Shown: positions 9,144-18,692, counted from the first letter of the stretch. The stretch is 40,400 nucleotides of DNA from an uncultured Bacteroidota bacterium (GCA_903824755.1 CAIJXW010000073.1:1-40400), one strand, 5' to 3'. Notes: generated by a model from the sequence alone, not told the origin. Program-made: numbers and translations.

Positions 9144-9151
9144 TACATTTG
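9144..9151 (+). promoter_or_regulatory. Candidate -7 element TACATTTG immediately upstream of dxs
   Basis: Exact match to TAnnTTTG ending 4 nt before the dxs ATG. Confidence 0.5.
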
Positions 9152-9155
9152 CAAT

Positions 9156-10925
9156 ATGTCAAACAATTTACTTTCAAATATAAATTCGCCTACCGATTTA
9201 AGGCTTCTTGAAGAAGGTCAACTTCCTCAATTAGCCCAAGAATTACGCGAATTTATTATTGATGTCGTGGCTACAAAAGAAGGTCATTTAGGAGCAAGTT
9301 TGGGCGTTGTCGAACTGACAATCGCTTTGCACTATGTCTTCGATACCCCAAATGATTTACTAGTTTGGGACGTAGGTCATCAAGCCTATGGACATAAAAT
9401 CCTTACTGGAAGACGAAATAATTTTCATACGAATAGGCAACTAAACGGGATATCAGGTTTTCCAAAACGCAGCGAAAGCAACTTCGACACCTTTGGCGTA
9501 GGCCACTCTTCGACTTCTATCTCGGCAGCATTAGGAATGGCAATTGCATCAAATCTGAAAGGCGATTTTGAGAAACAGCACATTGCAGTTATTGGAGACG
9601 CATCAATTGCAGCAGGAATGGCGTTTGAAGGACTGAATCACGCTGGAGTTACCGATGCAAATTTATTGGTAATTCTGAACGATAATGCTATCGGAATAGA
9701 CCCAAGCGTTGGGGCTTTAAAAAATTATTTGACCGCCGTAAAAGATGGTAAAAATCCTAGGCAAAACAATATGATTAAGTCCTTGAATTTTGATTATTCT
9801 GGTCCAATTGACGGTCACGATATTGTTGCAGTTCTCAATGAATTAAAACGATTACGCAATATAAAAGGCCCAAAATTTCTTCATATAATTACCACAAAAG
9901 GAAAGGGATTGCAACAAGCCGAAGACAATCAAGTGCAATATCATGCACCTGGTAAATTTGATAAAATTACGGGTGATATTATCACAAAATCCGAATTAAA
10001 TTTACCCCCAAAATACCAAGATGTGTTTGGGTTAACCATTTTAGATTTGGCGAAAGCCAATGAAAAAATAATAGGGATTACGCCCGCAATGCCTTCGGGG
10101 AGTTCATTAAAATTTATGATGGATGTTTTTCCAACACGTGCTTTTGATGTAGGAATTGCCGAGCAACATGCCGTAACATTAGCAGCAGGAATGGCAACTC
10201 AAGGCATGATTGTATATTGCAATATTTATTCTACTTTTCTGCAACGAGCTTATGATCAAGTGATTCACGATGTGGCTTTGCAAAATCTCCCCGTTATTTT
10301 CTGTTTGGATAGAGCTGGTTTGGTAGGAGAAGATGGTGCTACCCATCATGGAGTTTTTGATTTGGCCTATTTGCGTTGTGTTCCCAATATGATTGTCTAT
10401 GCCCCAATGAACGAAATTGCCCTTAGAAACATATTATATACTGCCCAATTAGGGCTGAAAAATCCTATTGCTATTCGCTATCCTCGAGGTCGTGGTGAAT
10501 TAATTGATTGGCAAAAACCATACAAAAAAATTGAAATTGGAAAGGCAAATTACCTTAAAGAAGGAACGGTTACTGCCGTTTTATCAAATGGTACAATTGG
10601 AAACATCGTCACTTTGGCATTGGCCAAAATAAATAATTCGGAAACAATTGCTCACTATGATTTTGCTTTTGTAAAACCATTAGATGAAAACGAGTTGCAT
10701 ATTATCTTTAATGAATTTGAAAAAATAATAACTATCGAAGAAGGTGTAATAAAAGGTGGTTTTGGAAGTGTAATTCTAGAATTTGCCTCCGAAAACAAGT
10801 ATCCAAATCCGATATTAAATTTAGGAATTCCGGACGAATTTATAGAGCATGGTACGGTCGATGAATTGCAACAATATTGTAAAATTGACGTTGAAAGTCT
10901 TGTAAGCATTTTTTCAAATTTATAA
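9156..10925 (+). CDS. dxs: 1-deoxy-D-xylulose-5-phosphate synthase
   Basis: LLSNINSPTDLRLLEEGQLPQLAQELREFI, VWDVGHQAYGHKILTGRR, GDASIAAGMAFEGLNHAG, DRAGLVGEDGATHHGVFD. Confidence 0.97.
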   Translation: MSNNLLSNINSPTDLRLLEEGQLPQLAQELREFIIDVVATKEGHLGASLGVVELTIALHYVFDTPNDLLVWDVGHQAYGHKILTGRRNNFHTNRQLNGISGFPKRSESNFDTFGVGHSSTSISAALGMAIASNLKGDFEKQHIAVIGDASIAAGMAFEGLNHAGVTDANLLVILNDNAIGIDPSVGALKNYLTAVKDGKNPRQNNMIKSLNFDYSGPIDGHDIVAVLNELKRLRNIKGPKFLHIITTKGKGLQQAEDNQVQYHAPGKFDKITGDIITKSELNLPPKYQDVFGLTILDLAKANEKIIGITPAMPSGSSLKFMMDVFPTRAFDVGIAEQHAVTLAAGMATQGMIVYCNIYSTFLQRAYDQVIHDVALQNLPVIFCLDRAGLVGEDGATHHGVFDLAYLRCVPNMIVYAPMNEIALRNILYTAQLGLKNPIAIRYPRGRGELIDWQKPYKKIEIGKANYLKEGTVTAVLSNGTIGNIVTLALAKINNSETIAHYDFAFVKPLDENELHIIFNEFEKIITIEEGVIKGGFGSVILEFASENKYPNPILNLGIPDEFIEHGTVDELQQYCKIDVESLVSIFSNL

Positions 10926-10952
10926 ATCTGAATTATAGTATCTATTTTTTAT

Positions 10953-11900
10953 ATGAAATTGAGTCGTTTATTTTTCATTATTTTAGCTACAATTACGCTA
11001 AATAGTTATTCTCAAATAGCGGAGCTTCCTTCCAAAAAAGATACTGTTTCTTACTGGAAATCAAAAAATACTATTGGTTTTGACCTCAACGAGATTGCAT
11101 TCGTTAACTGGAGTGCTGGAGGGAACAGTTCTGTTTCAGGGATTTTGAAAGGGAATTTCACGCGTTCTTATTTATATAAAAACATAAAATGGTATAACGA
11201 GCTAATTGTGCGTTATGGAGTGAACAAACAAGATGGGCTGGACGTGCGAAAAACCGATGATGTTTTGTCATTTGCTTCTACTTTTGGCCACCGAAAAGAC
11301 TCAATATCCAATTGGTTTCACTCGGCAAAATTTAATTTCAACTCGCAATTCACAAACGGATATGCTTATCCCAACACGAGTTATGCTATTTCGAAACCAT
11401 TCGCTCCTGCCTATTCCTTTTTAGGCGTTGGAACGGAATATGCAAACAAAGAGAAAAAATTTATATTTTATTTTTCGCCATTCACTATGAAAAACACGTT
11501 TGTATTTGATCAAAGATTGGCAAATCAAGGTGCTTTTGGGGTAAAAAAAGCCGAATATGACAGCAATGGAAATTTGGTTCGAAACGGAGAATTATCAAAA
11601 TCGGAGCTTGGCGTTTTGATTACAAATTTTTATAAAAAGGAACTATTCAAAAACATTACTTTAGAAAATCGTTTGAGTTTATATTCTGACTACATTAATA
11701 AATTTGGAAATATAGACATCGACTGGCAATTGCAATTGGATTTGGTTGTCAATGATTATGTTCGGGCTACTATTGCCACACATTTATTGTATGACGATGA
11801 CATAAAATCAAAAAAACAGGTAAACGGACAACAGGTTATCGAAGGGCCAAAGGCACAATTAAAACAACTTTTGGGAGTTGGAATTATATATTCATTCTAA
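10953..11900 (+). CDS. DUF3078 domain-containing protein (putative outer-membrane/secreted)
   Basis: Signal peptide; WSAGGNSSVSGILKGNFTRSYLYKNIKWYNELIVRYGVNKQDG pattern of DUF3078. Confidence 0.8.
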   Translation: MKLSRLFFIILATITLNSYSQIAELPSKKDTVSYWKSKNTIGFDLNEIAFVNWSAGGNSSVSGILKGNFTRSYLYKNIKWYNELIVRYGVNKQDGLDVRKTDDVLSFASTFGHRKDSISNWFHSAKFNFNSQFTNGYAYPNTSYAISKPFAPAYSFLGVGTEYANKEKKFIFYFSPFTMKNTFVFDQRLANQGAFGVKKAEYDSNGNLVRNGELSKSELGVLITNFYKKELFKNITLENRLSLYSDYINKFGNIDIDWQLQLDLVVNDYVRATIATHLLYDDDIKSKKQVNGQQVIEGPKAQLKQLLGVGIIYSF

Positions 11901-11935
11901 AAAAAAGCCTGAATCGATAAAGATTCAGGCTTTTT
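11901..11935. terminator. Bidirectional terminator between convergent genes
   Basis: AAAAAAGCCTGAATC-GATAAA-GATTCAGGCTTTTT. Confidence 0.88.
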
Positions 11936-11953
11936 GAAATAGAGAATAAGTTC

Positions 11954-14900
11954 TTAATTTTTCACTATCTTTTGGTTATAATTTAGTGATTCACCACTAA
12001 TTTTTATCACATACATTCCCGACTGAAGGTTGCTCAAATCGATAGATTTATCATTGCTAAACTTTTCTTGTTTAACGTCATAAACAATTCTTCCGTTCAT
12101 GTCCACTACCATTATGTTGATTAGACCTGAATATTGTGGAACATTAATATTAAATTGTCCGTTTGATGGGTTTGGATATATAGAAACTGATTTTGAAGCA
12201 ATAAAACTCTCTGTTGATAAAGTGGAGGCATCAAATACTCCTGAAAAAATTCCTCTTCCGTAGGTTGCAGCAAAAACGGCGTTGTCGTTTCTTAAATCCA
12301 AATCGGTTACTTTAACATTGCTCATTCCATTGAACGATTGGTTCCAGGTTGGGGATGTTGCACTAAAAGTGTTTGTGTACCAAACGCCTAATTCAGTTCC
12401 AATAATAACTTCATTTAAGTTTAAAGGATTTTGAAGAATACATTTTACTGGAATATCTGGGAAGTTTCCTTCTTTATTTTGCCAAGTTACTCCGCCATTG
12501 GCTGTATACCAAATGCTAACTACGCCATAATTATGGAAGGTAACAAAGATGTCGTTTGAGGTTGCTCCATATTCTACATCAGAAATACTTCCTACAAAAC
12601 CTGGCCCTGTAATATTTGACCACACAGGTGGTGCTAAAGTCACATCGGTATTTGCAGATGTTACTTTCAATAATCTACCATTTCTACAACCTACCAAAAG
12701 TGTAGTCGATGTTGCTGGTGGTTTTGCAACTGCAAAAGCGGTGGCATTACTTGTTAATAAAGGGTCTGTCATAATTTGTCTAGAAACTGATGATAGCCCA
12801 ATTTTTACGTTTGTATATCTTCTGATTTGATATACAGTAGCGGTCGAAGCCGTTCCAGGGGTATAATAATCAGTATATAAAATGTTTAAATTTGAGTCTA
12901 AAACCATTGGGGTAATAAATGCTCCATTTGTTGTAGATTCAGAATTTATTGATTTTGTTGCCGTTCCAGTTGCGGATCTACTATTTATGTTTTGATTATA
13001 GACATAATTAGTAATATAGTATTTATCAGCATCTTGGTCAAACATACTAAACGCCCCATCACCAGGTTGAACTTTAACTGATGCACCAGCTGCTGCACCT
13101 GGATTTGCAAAATATTGAGAGCCGTTGTCTTGTGCTCCTGCAACAAAATAATCACCTATAAGATTTCCGCCAGTTGCTCCTGTTGGAGCAACACCTAAAC
13201 TATAAAATTGGGTAACATTAAATCCAGTATTTCTAGAAGATATTCCTGAAGAAGCTGTGGCAGTAGCCAAATTTCCTGTATAATAAACGCCGCCATCATT
13301 TCCAAAAATAGCTACATTTGAATTTCCTGGTTTGAAAGCCATAGCGTGTTGATCTGAATGTAAAGAAGTGCCTCCGTTCCAAGTTGAAATTTGAGTCCAA
13401 GCTGAACCTCCGTTTGTTGTTTTAAACAAATCGATTCCACCTACATAAAATGTTTGATCGTTGGAAGGATCTACTTCTATCAGAAGGTTATAGAAAGCCT
13501 GAGCTCCCGTAAAACCATATGTAGTTGTTCTGTCAGCAGGGTTTAATGTGCTTGCAGGTAAAGGCATTATATTTGAGGTTGCAAAACCATCTTGTGTACT
13601 AATAATTCTTACTTCTATACCGTCTGTAGATCCTGTTTGATTGATTTCTGACAAAACATAAAGCTTGTTTGGATTTGTAGAAGATACTGCTATTTGAGTT
13701 CTTGAGCCATCTGTCACAACATATTTTTGAGTAAAATTAGTTCCATCGGTTGAGGAATAAACTTTTCCGCCGCCATTTCCAAAAACGGTACTATTCATCG
13801 TTGAAACCCATATTTTATTATCGGCTCCAATAGCAATATCGTTAGGGCAATGTTTATTTCCTGTAGCAGTTAGTGGCAAGTTTATTTCTGTCCAGTTTTG
13901 TCCACCGTCTACCGACTTATACAAACCAAATTGTGGTCCTCCAAGAAAAGTAGTTGCATTTGCAGCAGCATAAAATGAATCTCCTGCCGCAGCATAAATT
14001 TCAGATACACCTGCATTATTTCTAACTTTAATATCATTTATAAATTGTATACCAGGGACTAGATTTCCAGTAAATGATCCTGGCAAAGTTATATTTAGTG
14101 TTCCGTTTATCGCTCCAGCAGCTTCTAGAATATCCCCATCGGCTTTGGAAATCATTACAGAAGGAATTGTTACATTTGGAGTAGTTCCAGGTGTAGTACC
14201 CATTGAAATAGGTTGCCCTTCGACATTATTCATCATGATTACTCCAACAGCACCGTATCCTTGAGCATTTTGGATTTTTTCAACAAATGAACATTCTCCT
14301 CTTCTAATTAAAGCAATTTTTCCGCTTAAAGAAGCTCCGTTTGAAAGTGTTGTTCCGCAACCTAATGTAGGCGTGGTAGTCCCATCACTAACAATAGCAA
14401 TATTTGCAGTTATAGCAGTAGTTACAGCTGGTCCAAAAGCCGTAGTTGCATAACATTGATAGCTTCCAGCAACAGATGTTGGGGAATTTATTGTCACACT
14501 TGTAGCCGATTGAAATGAGGACGGCCCAGTAATTCCGCCAAAAACATTTGTCCAAGTCAAACCTCCATTGGTCGATTTCCATACTCCATCACCGTTCACA
14601 TCACCGCCTACATAGGATTCTCCTGTTCCAACATAAAAAATATTGAGGTTATTTGGATCATACGTTATGCATGACACGGCCAGGTTTTCAGGAATATTTA
14701 CTCTTGTCCATGCAGAATTTGCATTTGAAATGGCAGTGTTTTTCCATAATCCACCACTAACACCTCCTGCAAAAACAGTTTCTCCAGTTGAATCGTTTGG
14801 GTCAAACATGATAGCTCTTGTTCGTCCACCTACATTTGTTGGGCCTCTTTCTACCCATGAATTATCAACTGCATCTCCTGGAACTCTTCCTAATAAAAGT

Positions 14901-15283
14901 GAATTTTTTCTTTCTGTGGCTAATTTATTTCTAAGTGTAGCTATATTTTCTGGAGTAGGGCGACCCAAAACAGGACTCATTGTTAGCTCCCATTCGCTTT
15001 CATAATATTTATTTGGAGGAAGTCCGCTTGCTTTTCTTTCCTCTTTCGAAAGGGTTATTGTTTTTTTGAATGGACTATGTTCTTGAAAATAAGCTAATTT
15101 TTTTCTTAATTCAAGTGTTTTCTTGTCAGGTTTTGAAACACTGTTTGTAATTTTTTTGGATTTAATTACTTTTTTCACTTCGGTTTTGCTAACCAATTTT
15201 TTCTTTTGTGGAGAATTCGTTTGTGAATATCCAGAAAATACAAACATCAAGGTGCAAATAGATAATAGTACGTTTTTTTTCAT
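11954..15283 (-). CDS. Large secreted protein with sortilin/BNR-like beta-propeller repeats, an embedded PA-like domain and a C-terminal T9SS type A sorting domain
   Basis: Signal peptide; WKSTNGGLTW / YKSVDGGQNWTEI / FKTTNGGSAWTQIS repeats; IALIRRGECSFVEKIQNAQGYGAVGVIMMNNVEG (PA-like); C-terminus VSIYPNPSNGQFNINVPQ...SGMYVIKISGESLNYNQKIVKN. Confidence 0.9.
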   Translation of the reverse strand: MKKNVLLSICTLMFVFSGYSQTNSPQKKKLVSKTEVKKVIKSKKITNSVSKPDKKTLELRKKLAYFQEHSPFKKTITLSKEERKASGLPPNKYYESEWELTMSPVLGRPTPENIATLRNKLATERKNSLLLGRVPGDAVDNSWVERGPTNVGGRTRAIMFDPNDSTGETVFAGGVSGGLWKNTAISNANSAWTRVNIPENLAVSCITYDPNNLNIFYVGTGESYVGGDVNGDGVWKSTNGGLTWTNVFGGITGPSSFQSATSVTINSPTSVAGSYQCYATTAFGPAVTTAITANIAIVSDGTTTPTLGCGTTLSNGASLSGKIALIRRGECSFVEKIQNAQGYGAVGVIMMNNVEGQPISMGTTPGTTPNVTIPSVMISKADGDILEAAGAINGTLNITLPGSFTGNLVPGIQFINDIKVRNNAGVSEIYAAAGDSFYAAANATTFLGGPQFGLYKSVDGGQNWTEINLPLTATGNKHCPNDIAIGADNKIWVSTMNSTVFGNGGGKVYSSTDGTNFTQKYVVTDGSRTQIAVSSTNPNKLYVLSEINQTGSTDGIEVRIISTQDGFATSNIMPLPASTLNPADRTTTYGFTGAQAFYNLLIEVDPSNDQTFYVGGIDLFKTTNGGSAWTQISTWNGGTSLHSDQHAMAFKPGNSNVAIFGNDGGVYYTGNLATATASSGISSRNTGFNVTQFYSLGVAPTGATGGNLIGDYFVAGAQDNGSQYFANPGAAAGASVKVQPGDGAFSMFDQDADKYYITNYVYNQNINSRSATGTATKSINSESTTNGAFITPMVLDSNLNILYTDYYTPGTASTATVYQIRRYTNVKIGLSSVSRQIMTDPLLTSNATAFAVAKPPATSTTLLVGCRNGRLLKVTSANTDVTLAPPVWSNITGPGFVGSISDVEYGATSNDIFVTFHNYGVVSIWYTANGGVTWQNKEGNFPDIPVKCILQNPLNLNEVIIGTELGVWYTNTFSATSPTWNQSFNGMSNVKVTDLDLRNDNAVFAATYGRGIFSGVFDASTLSTESFIASKSVSIYPNPSNGQFNINVPQYSGLINIMVVDMNGRIVYDVKQEKFSNDKSIDLSNLQSGMYVIKISGESLNYNQKIVKN

Positions 15284-15349
15284 TATTTATTTATTTGGGG
15301 AGTTTATTATTTCGGTAAAGTTAGGTTTTTTTTTAAATTTCTGCAAAAT

Positions 15350-16693
15350 TTAACTTTTGTTTGCGTTAACGGTATTGTAAATTATCAAGGCGTTTCCGTC
15401 AGTTAGCAGCGAAATAAAGTGACAAATATGCAATAATTGATGGTAGAGGCTTTCTTTTTCGACATTGAATTTTTCGGGTAATAGCTTTAAAATCAGTTGA
15501 TCATAATTTGATGGTTTTCCTTGATAGTTATTATTGAATGCTGTGATGAATTTGTCCAGCAAGGTGTTAATTATCTGATAGCCTGTAAGCTCTTTTTCAA
15601 TTACTTCTCTACTTTGGTATATTTTTTTAACGCTTAATTTGATAATATCGTCCATTTGAGCTTTATATTTGCTCTTATCGGTGAGAGAAAACGGGAATTT
15701 CCCTTCCAAAATCGCAGTTTCATTTTCTATAAATACCGATACTGCATCATTAATTAGGCTTCCAATTGCCAAAGCTCTCAGGTAACTAATTCGGTCTTCT
15801 TTTGTTGTTAAGGTATTATATTTTGGAGCATCGATACTATCTTTTACAAGTTTTATAAGATATTCCAACGCATAATCTTCCGAAACTAACCCAAGGTTGA
15901 TTCCGTCTTCAAAATCAATTATTGTATAACAAATATCATCGGCGGCTTCCACTAGATAGGCCAAAGGGTGTCTTTCAAAACCAATATCTGTTCCTGTTTT
16001 GTTTGAAATCATCCCTAATTCTTCGGCAACTTCCTGAAAGAATTTGGAGTCGGTTTGAAAGAAGCCATATTTTTTGTCGGCGATATTTTTTGTTGGTTTT
16101 TTAGGCAAGCTTTCCTTTGGATATTTCATAAACGCTCCCAAAGTGGCATACGAAATTCGCAAACCGCCTTCGTTTCCGGGCCTCGAACTCGTTAATACCG
16201 AGAATCCATTGGCATTTCCTTCATAATCAATAAGGTCTTGCCATTCTTTTTCGGTGAGTTGATCTTTATATTTTTGGCCTTTGCCAATAGAAAAATATTC
16301 TCCTATTGCTTTCTCGCCCGAATGTCCAAAAGGGGGATTCCCAATATCATGAGCTAGCGATGCGGCGGCAACGATGGCTCCAAAATCGTTAGCTTGATAA
16401 CCATGAATTTCTTGAAGATAGGGATATTTTTCGATGATTTTTTTTCCAACCAATCGTCCAATAGAACGCCCAACGACAGATACTTCTAGGCTATGCGTTA
16501 GTCGTGTATGAACAAAATCGGTTTTGGAAAGCGGAATTACCTGTGTTTTATCTTGAAGACTTCGGAATGCCGATGAGAAAATAATGCGGTCATAATCTAC
16601 TTCGAAACCCAATCGCAAATCGTCTTGTTCTTTGCGAAGTCTTTTGCTGGTGTCGCCTTGACGTTTTAGCGATAATAATTGTTCCCACTTCAT
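15350..16693 (-). CDS. dgt: dGTP triphosphohydrolase (dGTPase, HD family)
   Basis: RIIFSSAFRSLQDKTQVIPLSKTDFVHTRLTHSLEVSVVGR and SLAHDIGNPPFGHSGEKAI. Confidence 0.94.
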   Translation of the reverse strand: MKWEQLLSLKRQGDTSKRLRKEQDDLRLGFEVDYDRIIFSSAFRSLQDKTQVIPLSKTDFVHTRLTHSLEVSVVGRSIGRLVGKKIIEKYPYLQEIHGYQANDFGAIVAAASLAHDIGNPPFGHSGEKAIGEYFSIGKGQKYKDQLTEKEWQDLIDYEGNANGFSVLTSSRPGNEGGLRISYATLGAFMKYPKESLPKKPTKNIADKKYGFFQTDSKFFQEVAEELGMISNKTGTDIGFERHPLAYLVEAADDICYTIIDFEDGINLGLVSEDYALEYLIKLVKDSIDAPKYNTLTTKEDRISYLRALAIGSLINDAVSVFIENETAILEGKFPFSLTDKSKYKAQMDDIIKLSVKKIYQSREVIEKELTGYQIINTLLDKFITAFNNNYQGKPSNYDQLILKLLPEKFNVEKESLYHQLLHICHFISLLTDGNALIIYNTVNANKS

Positions 16694-16881
16694 GGCTTGA
16701 GGTTTTGAGGTTTCAATGCACGAATATACGAAAAATGTAGGTGATGATTATCGATTGTTCAAAACTGAATTTGCTTAATTGTCATAAACTGCTGTATTGA
16801 TTGGGTTTTTTGGATTCTGTTTTTGAAAACATCGCCGGAGTGTAGTGTGCTAAAAGTGGTTTGGGGTTTGGTTTGCCCGAA

Positions 16882-16940
16882 AACTTTCGGTTAATGACTG
16901 ACTTTGTAAGTACAAAACCAACTTTCAGTTGATGACCGAA
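16882..16940. repeat. Imperfect direct repeat pair around a short palindrome
   Basis: AACTTTCGGTTAATGACTGAC (16882-16902) vs AACTTTCAGTTGATGACCGAA (16920-16940); TTTGTA-AG-TACAAA between them. Confidence 0.6.
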
Positions 16941-16962
16941 ACCCAAATCTCGTGTAACTGCT

Positions 16963-16977
16963 GTTAGCGGATGGCTT
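16963..16977 (+). repeat. Left inverted repeat of accessory cassette
   Basis: GTTAGCGGATGGCTT; 14/15 match to the reverse complement of 18182-18196. Confidence 0.65.
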
Positions 16978-17461
16978 TTTGATTATTTATCTCCGTTTTT
17001 TCTGTTTCAGGAATTTGTTTTAATTCTTTAACTGATTCTTTAATATCTTGATAGGATAGCGTGTAAAACATAATCCCAATTGCTGAAAGTATTGTTATTA
17101 AACCAGAAATGATAATCCAAAACTCCGATTTTGTTAAATATTTTTCGGTAATTTCTTTGGAAAAACTTGAATAATCTTTTTTAATTTCTTTTATTTCTAC
17201 ATTAAAATCATCTTTTAATTTGTCATATCTTAAATGCATATTATCATTCAATCCAACTAAATCAGTCGTTTCAAATGATGTGCCTTTAGTTTTATTATTT
17301 ATGTTTTCAGATATTTCTCTACTCTTTCCAGAATTTTCTTCAGTTACATAACTTGAATAATTTTTTCCCGATTTTAATTTTTGTAAATTTTTTCTAACGT
17401 CAAATTCATTTTCATTAAAGTTTGAAAAAACAGGTTTTATTTTATTAGAATTTTTACCCAC
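16964..17461 (-). CDS. Hypothetical single-TM protein with long charged N-terminal region
   Basis: 165-aa ORF; TM segment FWIIISGLITILSAIGIMFYTL; 2-nt gap from the upstream ORF suggests an operon. Confidence 0.65.
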   Translation of the reverse strand: MGKNSNKIKPVFSNFNENEFDVRKNLQKLKSGKNYSSYVTEENSGKSREISENINNKTKGTSFETTDLVGLNDNMHLRYDKLKDDFNVEIKEIKKDYSSFSKEITEKYLTKSEFWIIISGLITILSAIGIMFYTLSYQDIKESVKELKQIPETEKTEINNQKAIR

Positions 17462-17463
17462 TT

Positions 17464-18165
17464 TTAAATTGTATTTAGTTTTTCAAACAACGATTTCTCA
17501 ACAGATAAAGAAGTCATATAAACATCTTTAATAGAACTAATTTTTACTGTTTCACTAGTTTTTAATATATAATTGTCTGTATCAATTGCAAATCCAGGTT
17601 TGTTTACTCTCAATTTTTCATTTTGGAATTGTTGCTTTGTCCAAACATCATCAATATTTATCGGACCAATCTCATATTTTCCATTTTGATAGACTAAATG
17701 AAAATTTAAATCTTTAGATGGAAATTCTTCTAAAATAAATTGACTTGGAAATAAGTTTAAAAATCCTTTAAGTATGTTTTCGTATTTCATTGATTTACTT
17801 GAATACGTGCCTTGTATTCTGCAACCAATGCGAATTATATCAATACTCAAATTGTCTTTTGCAATATTAAATAAAGTCGTGAAGTTGTTAAAAAATCTTT
17901 CATTTGTGTCATTACAATGACTCATTAAAGTTATTCGATGAGTGTCTATTAGGCATTTTTTCGTAACCAAATTTTGTTCTAAACTATCAGCGAAAGAAAT
18001 CATACCGTCTCCTAATTCCCATTGTCCGTTTGGAATAATATTAGATTTTATTATTTCGTCCAAAATTTTACCTCTTTTATCAACAATTTGTGGATTTGGT
18101 TCAAATCTCACTTCCAATATTAGTTTTCTGTTTAGGATTGATGATGAGTCAATTGTATTTTTCAT
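17464..18165 (-). CDS. Hypothetical protein, weakly TIGR04255-like
   Basis: 233-aa ORF with ordinary coding composition; ILEVRFEPNPQ start and GFAIDTDNYILKT...SVEKSLFEKLN end vaguely resemble TIGR04255; family call is tentative. Confidence 0.6.
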   Translation of the reverse strand: MKNTIDSSSILNRKLILEVRFEPNPQIVDKRGKILDEIIKSNIIPNGQWELGDGMISFADSLEQNLVTKKCLIDTHRITLMSHCNDTNERFFNNFTTLFNIAKDNLSIDIIRIGCRIQGTYSSKSMKYENILKGFLNLFPSQFILEEFPSKDLNFHLVYQNGKYEIGPINIDDVWTKQQFQNEKLRVNKPGFAIDTDNYILKTSETVKISSIKDVYMTSLSVEKSLFEKLNTI

Positions 18166-18181
18166 TTTTCATTTTTTTTTT

Positions 18182-18207
18182 AAGCTATCCGCTAACTATC
18201 CGCTAAC
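18182..18207 (-). repeat. Right inverted repeat of accessory cassette plus 11-bp tandem duplication
   Basis: AAGCTATCCGCTAAC (18182-18196); CTATCCGCTAA occurs twice in tandem (18185-18206). Confidence 0.65.
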
Positions 18208-18553
18208 CTCTACAAAGTAGAGCCTATCTCCCCAAATCTGGGTAATTCACCAAAGTCTAGCTTCGCGTTTTTTCTTTTAATAAATAATTGGGGATATTGG
18301 ATATGGTGTCGGCATATACTTTATTCTAATTGTTCATTACTCGAACAAATGTAACTCAAAATAGTAGTAAAAGATTTTTTGAAACGGTTAAATTTTCAAA
18401 AAAAGATTTTTTATTGTATTTCCTTATCAGGAGCGGGTTCAGGAGGGTTTTTTGAGCGGTTTTTAGTACTACAATAAGGAGAAATTTATGGCTAAAATAC
18501 AGTCGTTTTCAAAGTCGCATTTTGTTCGAAAATCGCTCTTTGAACCGCAAGCT

Positions 18554-18690
18554 GCGTGAAGGATAAAAGCGAAAAGCCCACAGCCATGTGGAGCGATAGC
18601 GGAACCTGGCGAGGACTTGTAGCGGATAGCCTGACCGAGTTTTGTGATGGCTTCTTGGTTTGTAATAGCGTTCTAAACGAGGGCACGCCC
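18554..18690 (-). repeat. Structured interspersed element, diverged long copy 3
   Basis: Minus strand reads GGGCGTGCCC...GGTCAGGCTATCCGCTACAAGTCC...CCACATGGCTGTGG...GCTTTTCGCTTTTATCCTTCACGC; GCGTG/CACGC closing pair, internal CCACA-TGGC-TGTGG hairpin. Confidence 0.6.
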
Positions 18691-18692
18691 CA

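Noticed and set aside
18488-18559. Short ORF MAKIQSFSKSHFVRKSLFEPQAA preceded by AAGGAG
   Set aside because: Only 23 codons, runs into the opposite-strand structured element, and Bacteroidetes rarely rely on Shine-Dalgarno; insufficient support as a gene.
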